DNA of 64,000 nt from Aspidapion aeneum (lineage: Eukaryota > Arthropoda > Insecta > Coleoptera > Brentidae), in contig OY755045.1 in assembly GCA_963576565.1 (NCBI GenBank), forward strand, positions 10,415,977 through 10,479,976, in the 5' to 3' direction. The notes below the pieces were generated by a model that saw nothing but the letters and a program-made list of their open reading frames with translations, was not told the origin of the DNA and searched no databases. Within the stretch, counting starts at the first letter, position 1; each line of letters starts with the position of its first letter. The translations under genes were made by a program, and so were the position numbers. Positions 48,701 to 61,180 of this stretch are shown here, one piece after another.

Positions 48701-51700
48701 TTTTCAAAATAAAATTTTTCTTTTTACTGTGCTACAAAGAAGCAATGGAATCCCTAATACTAACCTGAAAATATTATAGTTGCAGATGTAATAGTTTTCG
48801 AGAAAAATAAAAGCAAAAGTTGTAAATTTTCAAAAAATTAAGAATTTTGTCAAAAAAAAGTTAACTTTTTTGCTATTGGATTTTGATCAAAACAATTATT
48901 ATATTTTAATTGCTTACCCTACAAAATATTAAAAATGACCTCCAAAGTTGATCTAAATGTTAGTGTTTGTAAGAAAAAAATAAAAGTTTAAAATGCCAAA
49001 ATTCAAAACTGAAGTGACTTTGGCGACCTGTCTCGGCGTTATTATAAACACTTGTTCGCTAACTTTTATATTGATATGTAGAGAGCTTCGAGAGGTTTAA
49101 TTTAATGTATTATAATATATATTTTTACAAAGTTAACTATTTTAAAAAATTAAAAAACTGAACTTTTTGGGTACCCATTGGGTCAGGAAAATTTTCATCA
49201 AAATGTTCAAAATAAATTTTTTCTTTTTACTGTGCTATAAAGAAGCTATCGAATCCCTAATACTAACCTGAAAATATTATAGTTGCAGATGTAATAGTTT
49301 TCGAGAAAAATAAAAGCAAAAGTTGTAAATTTTCAAAAAATTAAGAATTTTGTCAAAAAAAAGTTAACTTTTTTGCTATTGGATTTTGATCAAAACAATT
49401 ATTATATTTTAATTGCTTACCCTACAAAATATTAAAAATGACCTCCAAAGTTGATCTAAATGTTAGTGTTTGTAAGAAAAAAATAAAAGTTTAAAATGCC
49501 AAAATTCAAAACTGAAGTGACTTTGGCGACCTGTCTCGGCGTTATTATAAACACTTGTTCGCTAACTTTTATATTGATATGTAGAGAGCTTCGAGAGGTT
49601 TAATTTAATGTATTATAATATATATTTTTACAAAGTTAACTATTTTAAAAAATTAAAAAACTGAACTTTTTGGGTACCCATTGGGTCAGGAAAATTTTCA
49701 TCAAAATTTTCAAAATAAAATTTTTCTTTTTACTGTGCTACAAAGAAGCAATGGAATCCCTAATACTAACCTGAAAATATTATAGTTGCAGATGTAATAG
49801 TTTTCGAGAAAAATAAAAGCAAAAGTTGTAAATTTTCAAAAAATTAAGAATTTTGTCAAAAAAAAGTTAACTTTTTTGCTATTGGATTTTGATCAAAACA
49901 ATTATTATATTTTAATTGCTTACCCTACAAAATATTAAAAATGACCTCCAAAGTTGATCTAAATGTTAGTGTTTGTAAGAAAAAAATAAAAGTTTAAAAT
50001 GCCAAAATTCAAAACTGAAGTGACTTTGGCGACCTGTCTCGGCGTTATTATAAACACTTGTTCGCTAACTTTTATATTGATATGTAGAGAGCTTCGAGAG
50101 GTTTAATTTAATGTATTATAATATATATTTTTACAAAGTTAACTATTTTAAAAAATTAAAAAACTGAACTTTTTGGGTACCCATTGGGTCAGGAAAATTT
50201 TCATCAAAATGTTCAAAATAAATTTTTTCTTTTTACTGTGCTATAAAGAAGCTATCGAATCCCTAATACTAACCTGAAAATATTATAGTTGCAGATGTAA
50301 TAGTTTTCGAGAAAAATAAAAGCAAAAGTTGTAAATTTTCAAAAAATTAAGAATTTTGTCAAAAAAAAGTTAACTTTTTTGCTATTGGATTTTGATCAAA
50401 ACAATTATTATATTTTAATTGCTTACCCTACAAAATATTAAAAATGACCTCCAAAGTTGATCTAAATGTTAGTGTTTGTAAGAAAAAAATAAAAGTTTAA
50501 AATGCCAAAATTCAAAACTGAAGTGACTTTGGCGACCTGTCTCGGCGTTATTATAAACACTTGTTCGCTAACTTTTATATTGATATGTAGAGAGCTTCGA
50601 GAGGTTTAATTTAATGTATTATAATATATATTTTTACGAAGTTAACTATTTTAAAAAATTAAAAAACTGAACTTTTTGGGTACCCATTGGGTCAGGAAAA
50701 TTTTCATCAAAATTTTCAAAATAAAATTTTTCTTTTTACTGTGCTACAAAGAAGCAATGGAATCCCTAATACTAACCTGAAAATATTATAGTTGCAGATG
50801 TAATAGTTTTCGAGAAAAATAAAAGCAAAAGTTGTAAATTTTCAAAAAATTAAGAATTTTGTCAAAAAAAAGTTAACTTTTTTGCTATTGGATTTTGATC
50901 AAAACAATTATTATATTTTAATTGCTTACCCTACAAAATATTAAAAATGACCTCCAAAGTTGATCTAAATGTTAGTGTTTGTAAGAAAAAAATAAAAGTT
51001 TAAAATGCCAAAATTCAAAACTGAAGTGACTTTGGCGACCTGTCTCGGCGTTATTATAAACACTTGTTCGCTAACTTTTATATTGATATGTAGAGAGCTT
51101 CGAGAGGTTTAATTTAATGTATTATAATATATATTTTTACAAAGTTAACTATTTTAAAAAATTAAAAAACTGAACTTTTTGGGTACCCATTGGGTCAGGA
51201 AAATTTTCATCAAAATGTTCAAAATAAATTTTTTCTTTTTACTGTGCTATAAAGAAGCTATCGAATCCCTAATACTAACCTGAAAATATTATAGTTGCAG
51301 ATGTAATAGTTTTCGAGAAAAATAAAAGCAAAAGTTGTAAATTTTCAAAAAATTAAGAATTTTGTCAAAAAAAAGTTAACTTTTTTGCTATTGGATTTTG
51401 ATCAAAACAATTATTATATTTTAATTGCTTACCCTACAAAATATTAAAAATGACCTCCAAAGTTGATCTAAATGTTAGTGTTTGTAAGAAAAAAATAAAA
51501 GTTTAAAATGCCAAAATTCAAAACTGAAGTGACTTTGGCGACCTGTCTCGGCGTTATTATAAACACTTGTTCGCTAACTTTTATATTGATATGTAGAGAG
51601 CTTCGAGAGGTTTAATTTAATGTATTATAATATATATTTTTACGAAGTTAACTATTTTAAAAAATTAAAAAACTGAACTTTTTGGGTACCCATTGGGTCA

Positions 51701-51756
51701 GGAAAATTTTCATCAAAATTTTCAAAATAAAATTTTTCTTTTTACTGTGCTATAAA
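45720..51756 (+). repeat. Dimeric higher-order repeat (1006 bp, six copies)
   Basis: Monomers alternate strictly. Type A (CAATGG) is at 45730, 46736, 47742, 48748, 49754 and 50760; type B (CTATCG) is at 46233, 47239, 48245, 49251, 50257 and 51263. The CAAAATTTTC/CAAAATGTTC variants alternate in step. Dimers are almost identical to one another, while A and B differ at several sites. Confidence 0.9.
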
Positions 51757-52268
51757 GAAGCTATCGAATCCCTAATACTAACCTGAAAATATTATAGTTG
51801 CAGATGTAATAGTTTTCGAGAAAAATAAAAGCAAAAGTTGTAAATTTTCAAAAAATTAAGAATTTTGTCAAAAAAAAGTTAACTTTTTTGCTATTGGATT
51901 TTGGTCAAAGCAATTATTATATTTTAATTGCTTACCCTACAAAATATTAAAAATGATCTCCAAAGTTGATCTAAATGTTAGTGTTTGTAAGAAAAAAATA
52001 AAAGTTTAAAATGCCAAAACTCAAAACCGAAGTGACTTTGGCGACCTGTCTCGGCGTTATTATAAACACTTGTTCGCTAACTTTTATATTGTTATGTAGA
52101 GAGCTTCGAGAGGTTTAATTTAATGTATTATAATATATATTTTTACAAAGTTAACTATTTCAAAAAATTAAAAAACTGAACTTTTTGTGTACCCATTGGG
52201 TCAGGAAAATTTTCATCAAAATTTTCAAAATAAAATTTTTCTTTTTACTGTGCTATAAAGAAGCTATG

Positions 52269-53156
52269 GAATCCCTAATACTAACCTGAAAATATTATAG
52301 TTGCAGATGTAATAGTTTTCGAGAAAAATAAAAGCAAAAGTTGTAAATTTTCAAAAAATTAAGAATTTTGTCAAAAAAAAGTTAACTTTTTTGCTATTGG
52401 ATTTTGGTCAAAACAAATATTATATTTTAATTGCTTACCCTACAAAATATTAAAAATGACCTCCAAAGTTGATCTAAATGTTAGTGTTTGTAAGAAAAAA
52501 ATAAAAGTTGAAAATGCCAAAATTCAAAACCGAAGTGACTTTGGCGACCTGTCTCGGCGTTATTTAAACACTTGTTCACTAACTTTTATATTGCTATGTA
52601 CAGAGCTTCGAGAGGTTTAATTTAATGTATTATAATATATCTTTTTACAAAGTTAACTATTTTAAAAAATTAAAAAACTGAACTTTTTGGGTACCCATTG
52701 GGTCAGGAAAATTTTCATCAAAATTTTCAAAATAAAATTTTAATTTTTAATTTTGTCAAAAAAAAGTTAACTTTTTTGCTATTGGATTTTGATCAAAACA
52801 ATTATTATATTTTAATTGCTTACCCTACAAAATATTAAAAATGACCTCCAAAGTTGATCTAAATGTTAGTGTTTGTAAGAAAAAAATAAAAGTTTAAAAT
52901 GCCAAAATTCAAAACCGAAGTGACTTTGGCGACCTGTCTCGGCGTTATTTAAACACTTGTTCACTAACTTTTATATTGTTATGTACAGAGCTTCGAGAGG
53001 TTTAATTTAATGTATTATAATATATGTTTTTACAAAGTTAACTATTTTAAAAAATTAAAAAACTGAACTTTTTGGGTACCCATTGGGTCAGGAAAATTTT
53101 CATCAAAATTTTCAATATAAATTTTTTCTTTTTACTGTGCTATAAAGAAGCTATGG
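52269..53156 (+). repeat. Pair of monomers with a ~119-bp deletion
   Basis: Two successive intact markers lie 887 bp apart instead of 1006. The break is near 52737-52750, where TTTTCAAAATAAAATTTTAA runs directly into TTTTTAATTTTGTC, skipping the marker and its following ~100 bp. It is the only large internal deletion seen in the array. Confidence 0.85.
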
Positions 53157-56100
53157 AATCCCTAATACTAACCTGAAAATATTATAGTTGCAGATGTAAT
53201 AGTTTTCGAGAAAAATAAAAGCAAAAGTTGTAAATTTTCAAAAAATTAAGAATTTTGTCAAAAAAAAGTTAACTTTTTTGCTATTGGATTTTGATCAAAA
53301 CAATTATTATATTTTAATTACTTACCCTACAAAATATTAAAAATGACCTCCAAAGTTGATCTAAATGTTAGTGTTTGTAAGAAAAAAATAAAAGTTTAAA
53401 ATGCCAAAATTCAAAACTGAAGTGACTTTGGCGACCTGTCTCGGCGTTATTATAAACACTTGTTCGCTAACTTTTATATTGATATGTAGAGAGCTTCGAG
53501 AGGTTTAATTTAATGTATTATAATATATATTTTTACAAAGTTAACTATTTTAAAAAATTAAAAAACTGAACTTTTTGGGTACCCATTGGGTCAGGAAAAT
53601 TTTCATCAAAATTTTCAATATAAATTTTTTCTTTTTACTGTGCTATAAAGAAGCTATCGAATCCCTAATACTAACCTGAAAATATTATAGTTGCAGATGT
53701 AATAGTTTTCGAGAAAAATAAAAGCAAAAGTTGTAAATTGTCAAAAAATTAAGAATTTTGTCAAAAAAAAGTTAACTTTTTTGCTATTGGATTTTGATCA
53801 AAACAATTATATTTTAATTGCTTACCCTACAAAATATTAAAAATGACCTCCAAAGTTGATCTAAATGTTAGTGTTTGTAAGAAAAAAATAAAAGTTGAAA
53901 ATGCCAAAATTCAAAACCGAAGTGACTTTGGCGACCTGTCTCGGCGTTATTTAAACACTTGTTCACTAACTTTTATATTGTTATGTACAGAGCTTCGAGA
54001 GGTTTAATTTAATGTATTATAATATATCTTTTTACAAAGTTAACTATTTTAAAAAATTAAAAAACGGAACTTTTTGGGTACCCATTGGGTCAGGAAAATT
54101 TTCATCAAAATTTTCAAAATAAATTTTTTCTTTTTACTGTGCTACAAAGAAGCTATAGAATCCCTAATACTAACCTGAAAATATTATAGTTGCAGATATA
54201 ATAGTTTTCGAGAAAAATAAAAGCAAAAGTTGTAAATTTTCAAAAAATTAAGAATTTTGTCAAAAAAAAGTTAACTTTTTTGCTATTGGATTTTGGTCAA
54301 AACAAATATTATATTTTAATTGCTTACCCTACAAAATATTAAAAATGACCTCCAAAGTTGATCTAAATGTTAGTGTTTGTAAGAAAAAAATAAAAGTTTA
54401 AAATGCCAAAATTCAAAACTGAAGTGACTTTGGCGACCTGTCTCGGCGTTATTATAAACACTTGTTCGCTAACTTTTATATTGATATGTAGAGAGCTTCG
54501 AGAGGTTTAATTTAATGTATTATAATATATATTTTTACAAAGTTAACTATTTTAAAAAATTAAAAAACTGAACTTTTTGGGTACCCATTGGGTCAGGAAA
54601 ATTTTCATCAAAATTTTCAAAATAAAATTTTTCTTTTTACTGTGCTACAAAGAAGCAATGGAATCCCTAATACTAACCTGAAAATATTATAGTTGCAGAT
54701 GTAATAGTTTTCGAGAAAAATAAAAGCAAAAGTTGTAAATTTTCAAAAAATTAAGAATTTTGTCAAAAAAAAGTTAACTTTTTTGCTATTGGATTTTGAT
54801 CAAAACAATTATTATATTTTAATTGCTTACCCTACAAAATATTAAAAATGACCTCCAAAGTTGATCTAAATGTTAGTGTTTGTAAGAAAAAAATAAAAGT
54901 TTAAAATGCCAAAATTCAAAACCGAAGTGACTTTGGCGACCTGTCTCGGCGTTATTTAAACACTTGTTCACTAACTTTTATATTGTTATGTACAGAGCTT
55001 CGAGAGGTTTAATTTAATGTATTATAATATATGTTTTTACAAAGTTAACTATTTTAAAAAATTAAAAAACTGAACTTTTTGGGTACCCATTGGGTCAGGA
55101 AAATTTTCATCAAAATTTTCAAAATAAAATTTTTCTTTTTACTGTGCTATAAAGAAGCTATGGAATCCCTAATACTAACCTGAAAATATTATAGTTGCAG
55201 ATGTAATAGTTTTCGAGAAAAATAAAAGCAAAAGTTGTAAATTTTCAAAAAATTAAGAATTTTGTCAAAAAAAAGTTAACTTTTTTGCTATTGGATTTTG
55301 GTCAAAACAAATATTATATTTTAATTACTTACCCTACAAAATATTAAAAATGACCTCCAAAGTTGATCTAAATGTTAGTGTTTGTAAGAAAAAAATAAAA
55401 GTTTAAAATGCCAAAATTCAAAACTGAAGTGACTTTGGCGACCTGTCTCGGCGTTATTATAAACACTTGTTCGCTAACTTTTATATTGATATGTAGAGAG
55501 CTTCGAGAGGTTTAATTTAATGTATTATAATATATATTTTTACAAAGTTAACTATTTTAAAAAATTAAAAAACTGAACTTTTTGGGTACCCATTGGGTCA
55601 GGAAAATTTTCATCAAAATGTTCAAAATAAATTTTTTCTTTTTACTGTGCTATAAAGAAGCTATCGAATCCCTAATACTAACCTGAAAATATTATAGTTG
55701 CAGATGTAATAGTTTTCGAGAAAAATAAAAGCAAAAGTTGTAAATTTTCAAAAAATTAAGAATTTTGTCAAAAAAAAGTTAACTTTTTTGCTATTGGATT
55801 TTGATCAAAACAATTATATTTTAATTGCTTACCCTACAAAATATTAAAAATGACCTCCAAAGTTGATCTAAATGTTAGTGTTTGTAAGAAAAAAATAAAA
55901 GTTGAAAATGCCAAAATTCAAAACCGAAGTGACTTTGGCGACCTGTCTCGGCGTTATTTAAACACTTGTTCACTAACTTTTATATTGTTATGTAGAGAGC
56001 TTCGAGAGGTTTAATTTAATGTATTATAATATATCTTTTTACAAAGTTAACTATTTTAAAAAATTAAAAAACGGAACTTTTTGGGTACCCATTGGGTCAG

Positions 56101-56649
56101 GAAAATTTTCATCAAAATTTTCAAAATAAAATTTTTCTTTTTACTGTGCTACAAAGAAGCTATAGAATCCCTAATACTAACCTGAAAATATTATAGTTGC
56201 AGATATAATAGTTTTCGAGAAAAATAAAAGCAAAAGTTGTAAATTTTCAAAAAATTAAGAATTTTGTCAAAAAAAAGTTAACTTTTTTGCTATTGGATTT
56301 TGGTCAAAACAAATATTATATTTTAATTGCTTACCCTACAAAATATTAAAAATGACCTCCAAAGTTGATCTAAATGTTAGTGTTTGTAAGAAAAAAATAA
56401 AAGTTTAAAATGCCAAAATTCAAAACTGAAGTGACTTTGGCGACCTGTCTCGGCGTTATTATAAACACTTGTTCGCTAACTTTTATATTGATATGTAGAG
56501 AGCTTCGAGAGGTTTAATTTAATGTATTATAATATATATTTTTACAAAGTTAACTATTTTAAAAAATTAAAAAACTGAACTTTTTGGGTACCCATTGGGT
56601 CAGGAAAATTTTCATCAAAATTTTCAAAATAAAATTTTTCTTTTTACTG

Positions 56650-59600
56650 TGCTATAAAGAAGCTATCGAATCCCTAATACTAACCTGAAAATATTATAGT
56701 TGCAGATGTAATAGTTTTCGAGAAAAATAAAAGCAAAAGTTGTACATTTTCAAAAAATTAAGAATTTTGTCAAAAAAAAGTTAACTTTTTTGCTATTGGA
56801 TTTTGGTCAAAGCAATTATTATATTTTAATTGCTTACCCTACAAAATATTAAAAATGATCTCCAAAGTTGATCTAAATGTTAGTGTTTGTAAGAAAAAAA
56901 TAAAAGTTTAAAATGCCAAAATTCAAAACCGAAGTGACTTTGGCGACCTGTCTCGGCGTTATTATAAACACTTGTTCGCTAACTTTTATATTGTTATGTA
57001 AAGAGCTTCGAGAGGTTTAATTTAATGTATTATAATATATATTTTTACAAAGTTAACTATTTTAAAAAATTAAAAAACTGAACTTTTTGGGTACCCATTG
57101 GGTCAGGAAAATTTTCATCAAAATTTTCAAAATAAAATTTTTCTTTTTACTGTGCTATAAAGAAGCTATGGAATCCCTAATACTAACCTGAAAATATTAT
57201 AGTTGCAGATGTAATAGTTTTCGAGAAAAATAAAAGCAAAAGTTGTAAATTTTCAAAAAATTAAGAATTTTGTCAAAAAAAAGTTAACTTTTTTGCTATT
57301 GGATTTTGGTCAAAACAAATATTATATTTTAATTACTTACCCTACAAAATATTAAAAATGACCTCCAAAGTTGATCTAAATGTTAGTGTTTGTAAGAAAA
57401 AAATAAAAGTTTAAAATGCCAAAATTCAAAACTGAAGTGACTTTGGCGACCTGTCTCGGCGTTATTATAAACACTTGTTCGCTAACTTTTATATTGATAT
57501 GTAGAGAGCTTCGAGAGGTTTAATTTAATGTATTATAATATATATTTTTACAAAGTTAACTATTTTAAAAAATTAAAAAACTGAACTTTTTGGGTACCCA
57601 TTGGGTCAGGAAAATTTTCATCAAAATGTTCAAAATAAATTTTTTCTTTTTACTGTGCTATAAAGAAGCTATCGAATCCCTAATACTAACCTGAAAATAT
57701 TATAGTTGCAGATGTAATAGTTTTCGAGAAAAATAAAAGCAAAAGTTGTAAATTTTCAAAAAATTAAGAATTTTGTCAAAAAAAAGTTAACTTTTTTGCT
57801 ATTGGATTTTGATCAAAACAATTATTATATTTTAATTGCTTACCCTACAAAATATTAAAAATGACCTCCAAAGTTGATCTAAATGTTAGTGTTTGTAAGA
57901 AAAAAATAAAAGTTTAAAATGCCAAAATTCAAAACTGAAGTGACTTTGGCGACCTGTCTCGGCGTTATTATAAACACTTGTTCGCTAACTTTTATATTGA
58001 TATGTAGAGAGCTTCGAGAGGTTTAATTTAATGTATTATAATATATATTTTTACAAAGTTAACTATTTTAAAAAATTAAAAAACTGAACTTTTTGGGTAC
58101 CCATTGGGTCAGGAAAATTTTCATCAAAATTTTCAAAATAAAATTTTTCTTTTTACTGTGCTATAAAGAAGCTATCGAATCCCTAATACTAACCTGAAAA
58201 TATTATAGTTGCAGATGTAATAGTTTTCGAGAAAAATAAAAGCAAAAGTTGTAAATTTTCAAAAAATTAAGAATTTTGTCAAAAAAAAGTTAACTTTTTT
58301 GCTATTGGATTTTGGTCAAAGCAATTATTATATTTTAATTGCTTACCCTACAAAATATTAAAAATGATCTCCAAAGTTGATCTAAATGTTAGTGTTTGTA
58401 AGAAAAAAATAAAAGTTTAAAATGCCAAAACTCAAAACCGAAGTGACTTTGGCGACCTGTCTCGGCGTTATTATAAACACTTGTTCGCTAACTTTTATAT
58501 TGTTATGTAGAGAGCTTCGAGAGGTTTAATTTAATGTATTATAATATATATTTTTACAAAGTTAACTATTTCAAAAAATTAAAAAACTGAACTTTTTGTG
58601 TACCCATTGGGTCAGGAAAATTTTCATCAAAATTTTCAAAATAAAATTTTTCTTTTTACTGTGCTATAAAGAAGCTATGGAACCCCTAATACTAACCTGA
58701 AAATATTATAGTTGCAGATGTAATAGTTTTCGAGAAAAATAAAAGCAAAAGTTGTAAATTTTCAAAAAATTAAGAATTTTGTCAAAAAAAAGTTAACTTT
58801 TTTGCTATTGGATTTTGGTCAAAACAAATATTATATTTTAATTGCTTACCCTACAAAATATTAAAAATGACCTCCAAAGTTGATCTAAATGTTAGTGTTT
58901 GTAAGAAAAAAATAAAAGTTGAAAATGCCAAAATTCAAAACCGAAGTGACTTTGGCGACCTGTCTCGGCGTTATTTAAACACTTGTTCACTAACTTTTAT
59001 ATTGTTATGTACAGAGCTTCGAGAGGTTTAATTTAATGTATTATAATATATCTTTTTACAAAGTTAACTATTTTAAAAAATTAAAAAACTGAACTTTTTG
59101 GGTACCCATTGGGTCAGGAAAATTTTCATCAAAATTTTCAAAATAAAATTTTTCTTTTTACTGTGCTATAAAGAAGCTATGGAATCCCTAATACTAACCT
59201 GAAAATATTATAGTTGCAGATGTAATAGTTTTCGAGAAAAATAAAAGCAAAAGTTGTAAATTTTCAAAAAATTAAGAATTTTGTCAAAAAAAAGTTAACT
59301 TTTTTGCTATTGGATTTTGGTCATAACAAATATTATATTTTAATTACTTACCCTACAAAATATTAAAAATGACCTCCAAAGTTGATCTAAATGTTAGTGT
59401 TTGTAAGAAAAAAATAAAAGTTTAAAATGCCAAAATTCAAAACTGAAGTGACTTTGGCGACCTGTCTCGGCGTTATTATAAACACTTGTTCGCTAACTTT
59501 TATATTGATATGTAGAGAGCTTCGAGAGGTTTAATTTAATGTATTATAATATATATTTTTACAAAGTTAACTATTTTAAAAAATTAAAAAACTGAACTTT

Positions 59601-61180
59601 TTGGGTACCCATTGGGTCAGGAAAATTTTCATCAAAATGTTCAAAATAAATTTTTTCTTTTTACTGTGCTATAAAGAAGCTATCGAATCCCTAATACTAA
59701 CCTGAAAATATTATAGTTGCAGATGTAATAGTTTTCGAGAAAAATAAAAGCAAAAGTTGTAAATTTTCAAAAAATTAAGAATTTTGTCAAAAAAAAGTTA
59801 ACTTTTTTGCTATTGGATTTTGGTCAAAGCAATTATTATATTTTAATTGCTTACCCTACAAAATATTAAAAATGATCTCCAAAGTTGATCTAAATGTTAG
59901 TGTTTGTAAGAAAAAAATAAAAGTTTAAAATGCCAAAACTCAAAACCGAAGTGACTTTGGCGACCTGTCTCGGCGTTATTATAAACACTTGTTCGCTAAC
60001 TTTTATATTGTTATGTAGAGAGCTTCGAGAGGTTTAATTTAATGTATTATAATATATATTTTTACAAAGTTAACTATTTCAAAAAATTAAAAAACTGAAC
60101 TTTTTGTGTACCCATTGGGTCAGGAAAATTTTCATCAAAATTTTCAAAATAAAATTTTTCTTTTTACTGTGCTATAAAGAAGCTATGGAACCCCTAATAC
60201 TAACCTGAAAATATTATAGTTGCAGATGTAATAGTTTTCGAGAAAAATAAAAGCAAAAGTTGTAAATTTTCAAAAAATTAAGAATTTTGTCAAAAAAAAG
60301 TTAACTTTTTTGCTATTGGATTTTGGTCAAAACAAATATTATATTTTAATTGCTTACCCTACAAAATATTAAAAATGACCTCCAAAGTTGATCTAAATGT
60401 TAGTGTTTGTAAGAAAAAAATAAAAGTTGAAAATGCCAAAATTCAAAACCGAAGTGACTTTGGCGACCTGTCTCGGCGTTATTTAAACACTTGTTCACTA
60501 ACTTTTATATTGTTATGTACAGAGCTTCGAGAGGTTTAATTTAATGTATTATAATATATCTTTTTACAAAGTTAACTATTTTAAAAAATTAAAAAACTGA
60601 ACTTTTTGGGTACCCATTGGGTCAGGAAAATTTTCATCAAAATTTTCAAAATAAAATTTTTCTTTTTACTGTGCTACAAAGAAGCTATGGAAACCCTAAT
60701 ACTAACCTGAAAATATTATAGTTGCAGATGTAATAGTTTTCGAGAAAAATAAAAGCAAAAGTTGTAAATTTTCAAAAAATTAAGAATTTTGTCAAAAAAA
60801 AGTTAACATTTTTGCTATTGGATTTTGGTCAAAACAAATATTATATTTTAATTGCTTACCCTACAAAATATTAAAAATGACCTCCAAAGTTGATCTAAAT
60901 GTTAGTGTTTGTAAGAAAAAAATAAAAGTTTAAAATGCCAAAATTCAAAACTGAAGTGACTTTGGCGACCTGTCTCGGCGTTATTATAAACACTTGTTCG
61001 CTAACTTTTATATTGATATGTAGAGAGCTTCGAGAGGTTTAATTTAATGTATTATAATATATATTTTTACAAAGTTAACTATTTTAAAAAATTAAAAAAC
61101 TGAACTTTTTGGGTACCCATTGGGTCAGGAAAATTTTCATCAAAATTTTCAAAATAAAATTTTTCTTTTTACTATGCTAC
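56650..61180 (+). repeat. Trimeric higher-order repeat (~1508 bp, three copies)
   Basis: A diagnostic variant (GGTCAAAGCAATTATTATAT with AATGATCTCC) occurs at 56812, 58321 and 59829, that is every 1508-1509 bp or three monomers. The 58.3- and 59.8-kb copies also share AAAACTCAAAACC and TTTTTGTGTACCC. The same variant appears once more at 51910. The period differs from the dimeric block to the left. Confidence 0.82.
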
